Positions 14,601 to 25,250 of a stretch of DNA of 64,000 bases are shown piece by piece. The notes under the pieces are model-generated. The model was not told where the DNA came from. It saw nothing but the letters and a program-made list of their open reading frames with translations, and ran no database searches. The stretch comes from Scolanthus callimorphus (taxonomy: Eukaryota; Cnidaria; Anthozoa; Actiniaria; Edwardsiidae): assembly GCA_033964015.1 (NCBI GenBank), contig CM066913.1, positions 16,887,854-16,951,853 of the forward strand, in the 5' to 3' direction. A program made the position numbers and the translations under genes. The first letter of the stretch is position 1. Every line of letters begins with the position of its first letter.

Positions 14601-17600
14601 ACAATAGTTTCTAGTCAATATAATTCTGAACTAGTCAGTAGATGAATGAAGCTGCTGTTTTAAATCATACTCATTGCATTTCCAGGCCCCATTAGAGTTT
14701 GTTGTACTTTGAGTAAAACAGAGCTCTAGGGTCCTGCTTTTCTGGATGGTAAATGACAAAAGCCTTGCTATTTTTGGTGACAGTAATGTCTGGCCTGAAA
14801 AAAAAGAGAGAGATCAGAACTGCACTATAAATATTCTTTGTCACACATTTTTTATTTTATCAAATGCAGGGCCCAACATTGTGACCATATGGTCGCCAAC
14901 AGCGACTAAATTTGCGGGCTTGGTGACCCACATTTAGAGCTACGGTAGTCACCAAATGGTACCCCATCTTTCTAAGTTCAGCTGAAATTCATGCTTACGT
15001 GGTGACTACAGCTGTTTCAGGTAACACGCGACTTCGCCGTTGTCAGATTCTTGGAGTTTGGCAGTTGGGTTTTCTGCATTGTCAATCAATGCAATCCGTG
15101 TGAGCCAATCAAATCCTTGCCCAGTGCATTTGTTTGGCTTCCCTTGGGAGACATGCCGCGACAGAAGCCAATTCACTGCACTAGGCGATTTGATTGATGT
15201 TGCAGAAAAACCAAACTGCCAAAAAATGATTTGAAGGCACTGGTCACGTGTTACCTGAAACAGCTGTAAATATTGCTTTTTGGCGACTAAAATGTTTTAA
15301 ATTGGTCGCCAATGGCACCTAGCGAAAAAAGTTAATGTTGGGCCCTGTCTTCACATGACATCCTGGGAGTATACTCTTCAAGCGTAAAAATGACAGAGGA
15401 GGGTGGGAGAATGGACTCTTGAAAAATACAAGTATTGGCATCCCAAAATACAGGTACTAACTTCTAAATGAGCCTATGTCAGCCACTCCTTTTTTATTGT
15501 TTTCATTCGATATTAGAAGACAAATTACGTGTAGAAAGCTGAAAAATAAACTCCTAAAAACAAAGTTTCATATTTGCTTTACCAAATTCAATCAAAGACA
15601 TTGCTCTCTATTCTCTAAATAAACCCATGGAATGGATGCTTTCTCCAACTTGGTATGTTGCTATGCTGTCAAAATGGCAGCTGGCACAGGCTCTTAAATA
15701 TTTATACTCCCCAAAATTACCACACTGGAAATTCCTTATCCAAGAAAATGCACAAGGTTATAAATTATCTTTCTTTTTCAAGCCTCTTACTAATCTTCCC
15801 AGTAGACCGTTACACCTCTTGGTCTTTCAGCCCGCCGGCGGCTGTCTAAAATTGATCGCGTGATCACTATTGTTGTACCATGTGATGAGTTGCTTATGTA
15901 CCACGTGATCAATGTTTGTGGGCGTAAACTTTGAGAGTTTGTTGTTTTTCTGCATTCCAACGAAGTCTACGCCCAAAACGGTTGATCACGTGGTACATAA
16001 GCAACCCATCACGTGGTATAAAAAAGTTGATCACACCATCAATTTTAGACTGCCGCCAGCAGGCAGAAAAATCGAGAGGTGTAACGGTCTACTGGGAAGA
16101 GTAGTAAATACCTGGCAAATGTTTTTAACCCCCAACACTTCCAAAAATGAGAATGTATACCCCCAATATGCCAAACTTGCCCATCATATCTTTGCCCAAG
16201 TACCCCCTTGGGTTACTCAGTGCATGAGCACACCTTGCATTTTAAGACTGAAGGTATAATCCTAGCCTGTTAGAAGGCCCTTGCCTTTGACATCTGTTAT
16301 AAACCTCAAAAGAGTTAAAATAGAACTTACAGATTATCTTCACTAGTTGTTATAGCCTTTGGCCTAGCATTTCTTGTAGTAGTATAAAAATCCAATTTCA
16401 TAGGATCATTAGACAGTTGATATTCTGCTTGTATCTGTTCCTGGGTCTTTGGTCTCTCAAGCTTTACCAAGCTACGTCTGCGTCTCTGTGCTGCTTTAGC
16501 CCAAGCTGGGACTCCCACTGTGCGTGGCGTCTTCTTTAAAAGTACTGCAGATGTAGCTATTCCTCGCTGACATGACTGGGAAACACCTGGAAACAGACAA
16601 GTTGTAGTAATGACAGAGAAACGCCAACTTTCTCCTCAGAACTCTGAGGGGTGGCTTTGCCCAATAATTCATTTTGTGGCTCAACCTCTCAAGTTTTATT
16701 TGTCATAACATTGTCCAAGTGATACGCACACCTGTCAACCCAACTTCATCAAAAATCTTGAGATTCTCACTCATGTGGCAAGTAAATACAGAAAATGTAT
16801 GAAAAAAATCCTGAGTGACAATGCGGGTGAAATACAGTAAATGTATGAAATTTTTCTCAATTATTATGCAGGTGACAGGCTTCAAATCTTGTGACACCCG
16901 CCTAATGCAGGCGAGTTGACAGCTATGCATACACCATAGGGTTTGGGGAACGTTTCATGACATCGTGGATGGCAAGATGGGCAAGACATGCCTAGCAGTT
17001 CTTCTTCATTTAAGAAAATTTCTGACTTCAGAAATAGAAATGTCGGTTCCAGAAAATAATTATCCATATGTATGTCTTCGGATACCCTTTCCCTACTCCT
17101 TTGGAATTTCCAGTGTCAATGGAAAATTGAAATTGATATGGATTTTTTCTTAGCCTGCGAGCCGGCTCTCCAGTGGGTTTTCCAGAGAAGAATTCGTTAG
17201 GGCGCGCGCAGGGTTCCTGTGGCGTCGGGATTCCTGTGTCGCGAGGGGAGAGAGAAGAAAGGAGAGCCGGCAGGAAAGGCCCATGTTTTGTCATGCCCGC
17301 CCCCGTCACGGCTCAACGCTTCGCATCGAATAACATGCACAATACCTGTCAAATCTAGCCAATAAGCGGTCGGAACATGCAAACACAAAATGACAGCTTT
17401 CCTATTTACAGTTGTAATATCAAGTCGGTAATTTTAGCGTTCTTGTGGAGCTAACATGCTCGTCGAATTTCTCGCCGCTTTCTTCACTGTTTCTCTGTTT
17501 CTTTTTCCTGGAAATACACGCGAACGCTTGCTAATTAGACTGCTGGCATCAGCAGTAAGCGCTCGCTGTGCGTTTTGGTGAAGTTTTCATGCTGGGGATC

Positions 17601-19314
17601 TCGCTCGTCGAATTTCTCGCCGCTTTCATGCCTATTTCAATCTATGTTATTTTCCCTGGAAATACACACGAACGCTTGCTACGCTTGCTAACACGAAGAT
17701 GGTTTACCGGGACCTACCGAAACTGAAAGCAATCTCGTCAAAACAATCAACGCACAATTCCGTAGATGATCCTGCCGTGCTTGAGTTTACTAGTTTGAGT
17801 TCGAAAGAAAAGTTCGGTGTATCTGGCAAAGAACAAGTGACCTCCTCGACAGAAAATATATTTCTACCACCCAGAAGAGAGAAAAGACTCGGAGAAATTC
17901 GTGCATGCAAGGAATCTGTGTGTAATTTGAATATCATTTTGTAAATTCTGTGCCGTGGAAGAATCAGAAGATAGTGTTCAGGTTTAGCCTGAATTTCCGC
18001 CGCCTCTTCGCTCTCGATCGTAGCTCACTTTGCAGAGTCACTCGACAGCGAGTCAATCAACGGCTGAAATTTAGCTTACAGAAGATTCTGGTTCTTACTA
18101 AATCACTGTAATGTTTCCTTATGTTTGGTGTTTTAATCACACAGACTTTTTGACCAAGCCGTGCTAAGGCTAAGAAAACGGAAACAGGAGAATTGCTCGG
18201 AAATAATATGTTTGTTTGTGAAGATTGCTTCGACAACAAGTCAAAATATTCGAAACTGCAAAAGACAAAATTAAGCTTTCCTTTATTAAGCTTATTAAAC
18301 GTTTCGAATTTTTGTACTTTGGCTTTTTCATCTTCTGAGATTCATCTTCCACGATAATACGCTCAACTGACTGTCTTCGCTTGAGAGCGCGTCCAAAATT
18401 CAGCGCTTCGAGCCCCTTCTTCGCTATTCAAAATAAAAGGGCTTTCACCGTTGGCAAAATTGCAAGTATGTATCTCCTTTCAGTAAGGCAATCGATTGCT
18501 AAGCATGAAATAGTCAGGAATAGCTTTCTCGACTTAATAAACCACGTTGTTTTCCTTCAATGTCCCCGTGAATAAACTCACATCTGATGAATGTTGACAC
18601 ATTTCTGACAGCTCATATGAGTTGGCCAATCAGCGGCCTCCGTTCGTCAGCGAACGGGAAGCATGAAAAAAGGTGGGCCTTTACTGCCGGCTCTCCTTTC
18701 AGTGACACAGGAATCCCGCGCGCCAAAAAAATCGAATATCCGAAAAAACCCACTGGAGAGCCGGCTAGCAGGCTAATTTTTTCTGGAATCACACAATCAA
18801 TGAAACTTTACATACAGTCTTATCACAAGCCACTTCTAAGGCAAATACGCTTTGAAAAGGGCTTCCTCATATTAAAACAAGAATGGCTCATGAAGTAGAG
18901 GGCAGCAGCCCCACGCAGCAGCCCATCACTATCAGAACAGATTTTATTTTCCTGCATGTTTTTTCATGCCATCCAAAGAACCATCCATGCAAGGGACCCT
19001 GACTAGAGCTCCACCCTGTCAATTTGTATAATCCTCCCACTTCGAATCTGAACCCCTAGCTGTAAGTTGTAAAAAATGAGTAAGTTTTACTTCAAAACTG
19101 AAATGGACTGCGCGGTACTTCAGTTTTTTTTGGGTGCACCAAATTCTCCCAAATACAGCTACGATCACCATTCTTGAAGTTCATATATGTAAAATAACCT
19201 CAAAACAATATGTTCACACATACCTATAACCATTTGGAATCCATCATTTAGCAAAACAGTGGAAGTTCGAGAGGAACAAAACCGACATGCAAAGACTCGC
19301 ACTGAAGCCGCCAT
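11672..19314 (-). CDS. Probable mitochondrial ribosomal protein, L20/mL58-like
   Basis: Minus-strand spliced gene. Exons are 19224-19314, 16331-16586, 14708-14794, 13346-13423, 12867-12961 and 11672-11782, each with canonical GT donor and AG acceptor on the minus strand. The start MAASVRVFACRFCSSRT is rich in Arg, Ser and Ala without acidic residues, as in a mitochondrial presequence. The middle holds RPWWYLSEEEI, and a helix RNDDPLLWTINSLSRLYKV followed by KPLAIALATPLTEDQK. This order resembles the yeast Mrpl20/mL58 core: a motif ahead of an 'LGPQEI' segment, a 'LR..NP....R..LA..Y..SP' helix, then a short acidic tail region. Phases join except exon 3 to exon 4, which is one base short. The last exon either splices on at a good GTAAGC donor or reads into TAA just after TGG, so the C-terminus is uncertain. 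Length is about 239 residues against 195 in yeast. Gene structure is well supported; the family name is a recollection-based call. Confidence 0.55.
11890..12110. repeat. CCCCTAAAAGGTACC-type dispersed repeat
   Basis: Repeated phrases of the form CCCTAAAAGGTACC separated by about 50 nt. Related stretches occur at 10365-10420, 36800-37140 (as ATTTTTTAGGGGT) and 56870-57070. Confidence 0.6.
12138..12320. mobile_element. AGAGCC-ended element, diverged copy
   Basis: Begins AAAGAGCCCTGTCAATCACTCC and ends near CAGTATGTCGCTAGGCTGAC. It matches, in opposite orientation, the element at 45568-45797 over the segment around TTGTTATTGTTTT and GAAGACGAATTACG. It lies within the last intron of the L20-like gene. 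Confidence 0.6.
13490..14335. repeat. CCGTGATTCGTG-rich dispersed repeat
   Basis: Dense short phrases CCGTGATTCGTGAAA and variants, plus GC-rich patches such as CACGCTTCGCGCGCAT. The reverse complement of much of it recurs at about 53690-54310 and again in part at 54500-54720. Confidence 0.7.
14441..14504. repeat. Perfect 28-bp inverted repeat with 8-nt loop
   Basis: The left arm 14441-14468 starts TTGCATCTCACAATAAAG and the right arm 14477-14504 is its exact reverse complement, around the loop GGATCTTT. It lies in intron 3 of the minus-strand L20-like gene, so it could form a hairpin in that pre-mRNA. It might be a small foldback element or a small-RNA precursor. Confidence 0.85.
14867..15347. 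mobile_element. Outer foldback element with CAGGGCCCAACATT ends
   Basis: The left end is CAGGGCCCAACATT and the right end AATGTTGGGCCCTG. Both inner flanks carry GGTCGCCAA phrases in mirrored orientation. A second palindromic element (15008-15267) sits inside it. The CAGGG start resembles hAT-type termini, but I found no matching 8-bp target duplication. Confidence 0.7.
15008..15267. mobile_element. Inner foldback element with ACAGCTGTTTCAGG ends
   Basis: The left end ACAGCTGTTTCAGGTAACACG is matched at the right by its complement CGTGTTACCTGAAACAGCTGT. Further paired segments follow inside, such as TTTCTGCA/TGCAGAAA. A similar single end (TGTTGTCTGAAACAGCTGT) occurs near 60920, so this is a dispersed family. 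Confidence 0.75.
15470..15694. mobile_element. AGAGCC-ended element, third copy
   Basis: Reads GAGCCTATGTCAGCCACTCC at the left and ends GGCACAGGCTCTTAAAT. The internal sequence (around ATTCGATATTAGAAGACAAA and CTATGCTGTCAAAATGGC) is the reverse complement of the copy at 45568-45797. Confidence 0.75.
15787..16107. mobile_element. Foldback element with CTTCCCAGTAGACC ends
   Basis: The left arm CTTCCCAGTAGACCGTTACA is mirrored at the right as TGTAACGGTCTACTGGGAAG. The arms also share GCCGCC and TTGATCACG segments, so most of the roughly 320 bp folds on itself. It contains several GATCACGTGGTAC phrases. It is non-coding. Confidence 0.8.
17151..18775. mobile_element. 1.6-kb non-autonomous TIR transposon with 9-bp target duplication
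   Basis: Terminal inverted repeats of about 28 bp: left TAGCCTGCGAGCCGGCTCTC, right ending GAGAGCCGGCTAGCAGGCTA. They are flanked by an exact 9-bp direct repeat ATTTTTTCT at 17142-17150 and 18776-18784. The subterminal regions also mirror each other (GGATTCCTGTGTC and GACACAGGAATCC). A 9-bp duplication is typical of Mutator-like elements. No transposase is recognisable; the interior has a duplicated CTCGTCGAATTTCTCGCCGC motif and an unremarkable 81-codon open frame at 17699-17944. It lies in intron 1 of the L20-like gene. Confidence 0.85.
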
Positions 19315-19693
19315 CTTGAATAAGGCCCGGTTACCAAAGACACTGAATAATATTATGGGGGGAGGGGTAAATAGGGTAAATATCTTATATTGGTCGTATT
19401 TTAGGCTGATTTGCTTGAAAAATATTTTTTTAACTTCAGAAATAGTGGGTCCGGCAAACAGAGTTGTAATATATGTAATACTGTAGATATGCATGTATGT
19501 ATATATCCTGTAGATATAAAGGAGAAGCCGAGTAAAAAGCTCACCTGTCTCTTCCCCCCTCGTGTACATGCATGTTATGATGGAAGCGAGGCCCCCCAAG
19601 AGCCCTGTTATTTGTGCAAGAGAAAAACTCTCTTCTTCTTCCTCGCCATGAATTTCTCCTAAATATCCTCCCAAATGCGATACGAGTTCGACT
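19315..19693. promoter_or_regulatory. Putative bidirectional promoter
   Basis: Only 379 bp separate the start codon of the minus-strand L20-like gene (19314) from that of the plus-strand 115-residue gene (19694). The minus-strand ATG sits in AAGATGGCGGCT, a YY1-like start context common in housekeeping genes. No TATA box is compelling. Divergent shared promoter function is inferred from spacing alone. Confidence 0.5.
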
Positions 19694-22600
19694 ATGGGCC
19701 AATGTTTCGGCACGGATTGTGCTGGATTATGTCCTAGATGGTCGTACAGACAGCAAAAAGGATTTGATAGATATACCAAATTCGCGCCAAAGAATCATTG
19801 GTAAGTGAGAGGTGCAACTATTTGCAAAACATTCGATATTTTCTTTCTTGTTTTGAGATTTAATAAGGTCATAAGGTCTAATAATGATAATAATAATAAT
19901 CTTTGATCAATACTAGACAAAGTACATTTCTAGGATGGCAATAAACACACAAAACATGCACACATAAAAGAGGGAAAACCAGCCTACTCAAAGCTCTACT
20001 GCTTTGGAGGGCAAGGTTATATCTGCCTGTGTAAGACGGTTCGCGAACCAGTTACGGAATCTTTCTAGCTTAGTTCAATAAAGAAATAATTTTAGTCGCT
20101 TGACATGTGACTTATTCTTTTGGTTTTCGAAAAAAAACCGACAAGTTCAAGCATTTCAAAGGTGTGTTGTGTGTAAGCTTATGTCTAGGCTTCTTTCAAC
20201 ACTCAAGTCTTTAGCAAAAACTAATATAATAATTTCTTAATTGCTATATTTTAATTTATGGTTTGATCACGAATCCTTGTTGTTGTAGTTGCAGGATATC
20301 AGGAAGATTAATTTTTTTTAAGGTTCAGCAAGAAGTTATTCATATGCAATTTGACATTTAAAAGAAGTACATTCTTTTTTATGTGGAAACTACAATGTTC
20401 TCGCCAGTATTACTGGGGATTATTGGGGCCCGGGGGGGGGGGGGGGGGGGGGGGTACTCCCATTGACTATAGAGGGATGATCTGCCGAACAGTAGATAAG
20501 AGTTCATCATTCCTTGTTAAGCAACGATTTATTTGGGCATAACAAACAGAATGATGAACGACTACAAACAACTGCAAACAGGGTTTGACCGGGCTAGTCC
20601 AAGTCTCTACACAGGTAGACCATATTATATTTCTCTAAACAGGGTAGGGTTTTTGAGCTTCTAGTCATAAACAGGGTATACATTTTCTGGATTTTCATGT
20701 CTGTAGTCATAAACAAGGTATCGATTTTTCAAAATTTCAAGTTGAGTAAACAGGGCTCGAAATTAAGAAATAATGATGGTTGTAATTTTATGCCTTATAC
20801 CAACATTATAGACACAATTTACCAAAAATCTAGGCATAAATCGATTAAGATAATGCTGCAGAAACTGAAAATACAGTCTTTATTTTAAGTCTAAATCAAA
20901 AAAGTTAGGCATAAAAGGAAAATGTTTAGGCGTATTTACGCCTGAATCGGGTGCAATCTGAAGCCCTGGTAAAGATAATAAGTTATTAGGTTTAGGAGCT
21001 TTTGTTAATAATGATATTATAAGTGCTGACAAATTGTTTTTGCCATTTTAGGAAATATGCTGACGAGCACCTTCTGAATGAGATACAGGATCCACGCTCA
21101 GATGACGATCTGGATTTTTCAGGTACGTGAATTATAGTAACAATATTTCTATTTGATTACTTTAATAGAACTTCAGGGATATCAATCACCAATTTTACAA
21201 GGTTAGTCATCTTTCAGTCATATCTTACGACTAGCACAGTTCAGTCCCAGTGTTCTGTTAAGATATGCAGCATTTGACTTCCTTTCACATTTCACAGGAA
21301 TTCAATCTGTGTTCTGCAGACCATAGTACCACAATCCAATCTGCAATTCACAAATCACGGGAAAGCTTGATTCACGATTCATTGCCAGGATTCTGAGGGG
21401 TTTTCACAAATCACACAGAATTTTGTTTTTTTCTAGTAGTTTACTAAATAACTACCTGCATAATCATGCCAAAAATAACTCATTTTGTAAGAAAATTGCA
21501 AGCATATGAGATGAGCAAGCAGGCAGCAAAACTACTTCAAAATTATTGCCAGGTGTAATTTTGCACATACCCCACAAATAATTACACTTTCCATTGTAAT
21601 TTTGCACATACCCCACAAATTATTACACTTTCCTGCATAATTAACTAGTACACAATTTAAGATGTAATTTATTGGTCACATTTGCCCTCTAATCTAAGAT
21701 ATATTAAATTATAATATCATGTTACTTTAAAGCACATTAGATATACACATGTATTTGCGCTGAACAAATCAAAAAGTTATTATTATTTCAGTATTTTTCC
21801 CAGTAGCCTTGAATAAGAGTAAATCATATCACAGGAAAAGCTAACCACCCTGAAGCCTTGGATGATAAATGAATGTTCTTTTTCATTCCACAATGCATAC
21901 AATAAAATAAAAACAGGTCATTGCACTCTAAATTGCTCTAAAGGCACTGGTTGTTCCCAGTTATTTGGGTATAGTCCAATCCTTGGTGACATCATTGTTT
22001 ACATTCATTAAATTTTAAAATGCTGCATCTAGCTTTGGAAATGCAACGAAAAGCTCGAAATTAGTTAATTTTTTATTCTTAAAAAAAAAACCATTTCCAT
22101 ATAATTTTTCAGGCTACTTGAAGCTTTTCAAAACTGTGTGAAATCATTGGGGTGAAACGCTCATTAGCTCACATGTTTCCTCTAAATTGAACATTGCACC
22201 ACACACTTGGAATTCAAGATATCGGCTTGAAATTTCCAATTCTGTTTCATTTACAGTCCTTTATTGATATCCAGAACTAATCATTTTGTAGCTCCCTCGA
22301 ACGGTCTGATTCTGAACATTGATTATGCTAATGAGTTCAAATTGTAAACAAAAGATCCTCCAATTGAGCTTCCAAAGAAAAATGTTTTATGATGAAAAAT
22401 GTCTCTTGTGCTGACAGATATAAGCAGTGAGTTGTCACCCAAGAGAAACAGGCATGAAGGCTTGCACCAGAACAGACATAGCAGGTACATTTGTGAGAGA
22501 ATCAGCAGTAATTTTGATTTAGAATTTAAGAGTTTTTGTAATATAGCTACAATATAACTCTGATTGTTTGAAATCTATGCTCTATTTCACCGATGAAGTA

Positions 22601-23040
22601 ATGGTTCTCCCCCGCTTTTTCATAAAAGAGGTTTATATGATAGAATAAAACTTTTCGAAATATAGAGTAGAGACTGTCACTCGAAAAGTTTAAAATCACT
22701 GGCCTATGGCTCTCTCCCACCATCACAAGTACTCTATTTCACCTATAAAGTCATAGAAAGTTGTGCTGTAATGCTTAAAATTGGGTAGGGTCCCAGTAAT
22801 GAGTTTCATAGGAAAAAAAAAACGCATCCGCAGAGACGCTGAGCACACGTACAGACTTCAATAATTGTCTTAACTTATACAGAGATTGGAAAAAATTTTT
22901 CTTAAATTCCATCCCTGATTATTTCTTTATTTTTCAGGGAGTCAAATGAAAAGAGCTCAAGAATGACTCAGCAGTCACAGCAAAACACCCAGATGCAGCA
23001 GCATAAACCAGAGTACAGCTCAATAACCATAGAGGCATAA
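19694..23040 (+). CDS. Unrecognised 115-residue acylation-motif protein
   Basis: Four coding exons: 19694-19800, 21052-21122, 22418-22484 and 22938-23040. All junctions are GT-AG and all phases agree, ending in TAA. The product begins MGQCFGTDCAGLC: Gly2 fits N-myristoylation, and Cys4, Cys9 and Cys13 are candidates for palmitoylation, so a peripheral membrane location is likely. The middle is acidic (IQDPRSDDDLDFS), followed by a basic, polar segment (SPKRNRHEGLHQNRHSR). The C-terminal third is Gln/Ser-rich and ends SSITIEA. There is no transmembrane segment and no domain I recognise. A polyadenylation signal follows 66 nt after the stop. It is transcribed divergently from the L20-like gene. 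The exon model is strong; the function is unknown. Confidence 0.7.
20431..20454. repeat. Poly-G tract in intron 1 of the 115-residue gene
   Basis: A run of about 24 G between GGGGCCC and TACTCCCATTGAC. Confidence 0.9.
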
Positions 23041-23105
23041 CATTCATCACTTATTTAATGACATTAATCAAAATTTATATAGACAGGAAGGAGACAAGTT
23101 TGTTC

Positions 23106-23111
23106 AATAAA
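23106..23111 (+). terminator. Polyadenylation signal AATAAA
   Basis: Canonical AATAAA 66 nt after the stop codon at 23040. It is duplicated with the repeat unit, so a second copy lies near 28767. Confidence 0.6.
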
Positions 23112-24442
23112 AAGACATGTATGGTAATTTCAAAAATTACCATCCATAAAATGAGACATATAATCACTCGACAAGTCAATACCGGTATAGGAAACTCCAT
23201 TTTGCTTTGTTTTTTTTTTGTCTTATTTGCTATGAATCACCCCTATCACAGTGACTTCAGGCTTGAGACTTTAAAAACATTTAATTGCCTCAGGCTCTTG
23301 TCATCTCAGTAACTATTCACTGATAGTTACGTCACCTTTATGTAATTAGACAAATGATAAAATCAGAGAATTCGAGAATGCCTAAAATTTCGTGAGAAAA
23401 CAGTTTTTTTGAGGGACCATTCGTCACCCCTCCTCTTAAAAAGCAGATTTTTTTCTCTGTTTTTTTTTTCAGTGGCAGATAGTGCTGGCTTTGATGCAAA
23501 TGATTTAGGACTGTTTTGAATACTGTGCCACTAGCATGGAAGATCAAACAGCTGGATTCCTTATTGTTTGGTTTGCAAGGTCGTATGCAGGATTTTAAAA
23601 AGTTGCAGTCACAGCCTGGGGTGAAAGCTGTATTTTCAAATCTACAAGCCAAGCAGTACAGACCCAAAAAATTTGCTGTTCCATGTTTGCAGGCCTATGT
23701 GCTGCATTTGTCACAGGTTTGATGACAACAGGGTAGAGCAAGCCTAGGCACAGTAGATGTGCTATCATCTCACTTATTAAAAATATTTTGGTTTGTCACT
23801 GTTGGCGTGTCAACTAAAATAGGTCTTAACTAAATACCTTTTGGACCTTTTAGTTTCTCATCCCATTAAGATAAAGAGGTCCAAGGACAAAAACAACAGC
23901 AAAGAAAGGAGTGTAAATTGTCATGCAACAATTATGCTTTCATTATATTTATATTTGCAAGAATTTGATATTAGTATTATCTTTAACATAGTGTTTTCAA
24001 TCAAGTTAGCCACACAGGAGAAAATGCACAAAGCTTTGACTGAAATGCATTGTGAGCATTATTTTTATCATGATAATTTGGATAGCATCTTGAAATTTGT
24101 TTTTGCTTAAAAAAAAATAATGCATTTGTAAAAGCTAGATACAGAGAATTAGAGCAGTTTGATTATCCAGACAATTTAACCTTGTTGAAGCTAGGGTCCA
24201 GTTGTGTATGTGACAAGACCATTATTATAATTCCATGCACTGCTAGCTTGGTCCCTTCTTCTTCTATGTGACTAACTTTATTGAAAACACCATGATATGC
24301 ATAATAACAGAGTTTTGAAAACTTTTCTTTATATAGATAGGGTTTTTGAAAGTCTCTGTTGTGTTGCATTGTAGGGTGAACAAGAGCAAGGGTGGATCTA
24401 GAGGGAGTGGACAGGGGGTCCCCTTTTTTGTGAGAGTATTCC

Positions 24443-24640
24443 AATGTGTGGTTCCAGAAATTATCCATACACCCCCCCTATGGAAGGGCATTGGAAATTC
24501 TGGAGGGGTGGGGGGTCAATTTACCTGATCATTTCCATACAAATACTGTATTTTTCCTTGGAAATTCCAGAGGGTTGGGGGGGGGCACTTTTCAACACCC
24601 TTCTGTGGAAGGGGTATGGATATTTTCTGGAACCACACAA
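24443..24640. mobile_element. TGTGGTTCCAGAAA-ended MITE
   Basis: The left end TGTGTGGTTCCAGAAATTAT is mirrored by ATGGATATTTTCTGGAACCACACA-type sequence at the right. Related copies lie at about 30105-30301 (duplicate unit), 39727-39947 and, more diverged, 38771-38913. Confidence 0.75.
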
Positions 24641-24774
24641 TCATTGATTGTATGCTGAAGGAAATTTGCAATTTTTTGTCCCATAATTTCACAATCGCTT
24701 CCCCCTTTCTGAAATTCCTGGACCCACCCCTGAAAAGTGTGGACCAGAGACTTTCCCTGACTTGGAAGTATAGT

Positions 24775-24826
24775 TACCCTGCTGGCAGAGGCAGCTGCCA
24801 GCTGAGAGGCCTCTGCCAGCAGGGTA
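24775..24826. mobile_element. 52-bp palindromic MITE with 9-bp target duplication
   Basis: TIRs TACCCTGCTGGCAGAGGC and GCCTCTGCCAGCAGGGTA leave almost no interior. The exact 9-bp direct repeat AAGTATAGT flanks it (24766-24774 and 24827-24835). Its twin in the second unit is at 30436-30487. It belongs to the family of the element at 48312-48449. Confidence 0.9.
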
Positions 24827-25208
24827 AAGTATAGTACATCAGGGAAGTCAACTGTCCTGGTTACCGCGAGTCTCAAGATTTTTCACTTTGTGTCTCGAGA
24901 AAAATTTAAGTCGACCGCCATACATTTAACTTCCAGGAGAATTTCAGGAAATTTTGGAGAATTTTGAGAATTTTGGAAATTTCAAGGCACTCCTGTGGTT
25001 GACGTCCCTGGTACATGGTCTTTGGTTGAATGGTCTTATTATTTAGGGATTTGTTCGGTCCCAGAAATAAAACCCTATTATTGTGCTTTAAGAAATGGTA
25101 ATACCAATAAATAAATAGCAAACGTTTGTGCGTAGTACAACTTGTATTTCGCAAAGTAATTGAATTTTAACTTGATTTCATCACCAGATTTTTGAAGTAG
25201 AGGGGTTC

Positions 25209-25250
25209 CCCGTGGTGGTGGTGGTGGTGGGGGGGGGGGGGGGGGGGGGG
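25209..25250. repeat. (GGT)n followed by poly-G
   Basis: Six or so GGT units run into about 20 G. The same tract in the second unit (30873-30909) differs in length. Confidence 0.9.

Noticed and set aside
17699..17944. 81-codon open frame inside the 1.6-kb TIR element
   Set aside because: No transposase motif, no splice context and no recognised family; length is within chance.
19165..19779. 204-codon minus-strand open frame
   Set aside because: Only its part at 19224-19314 is used, as exon 1 of the L20-like gene ending at a good donor; the rest reads through promoter and intron.
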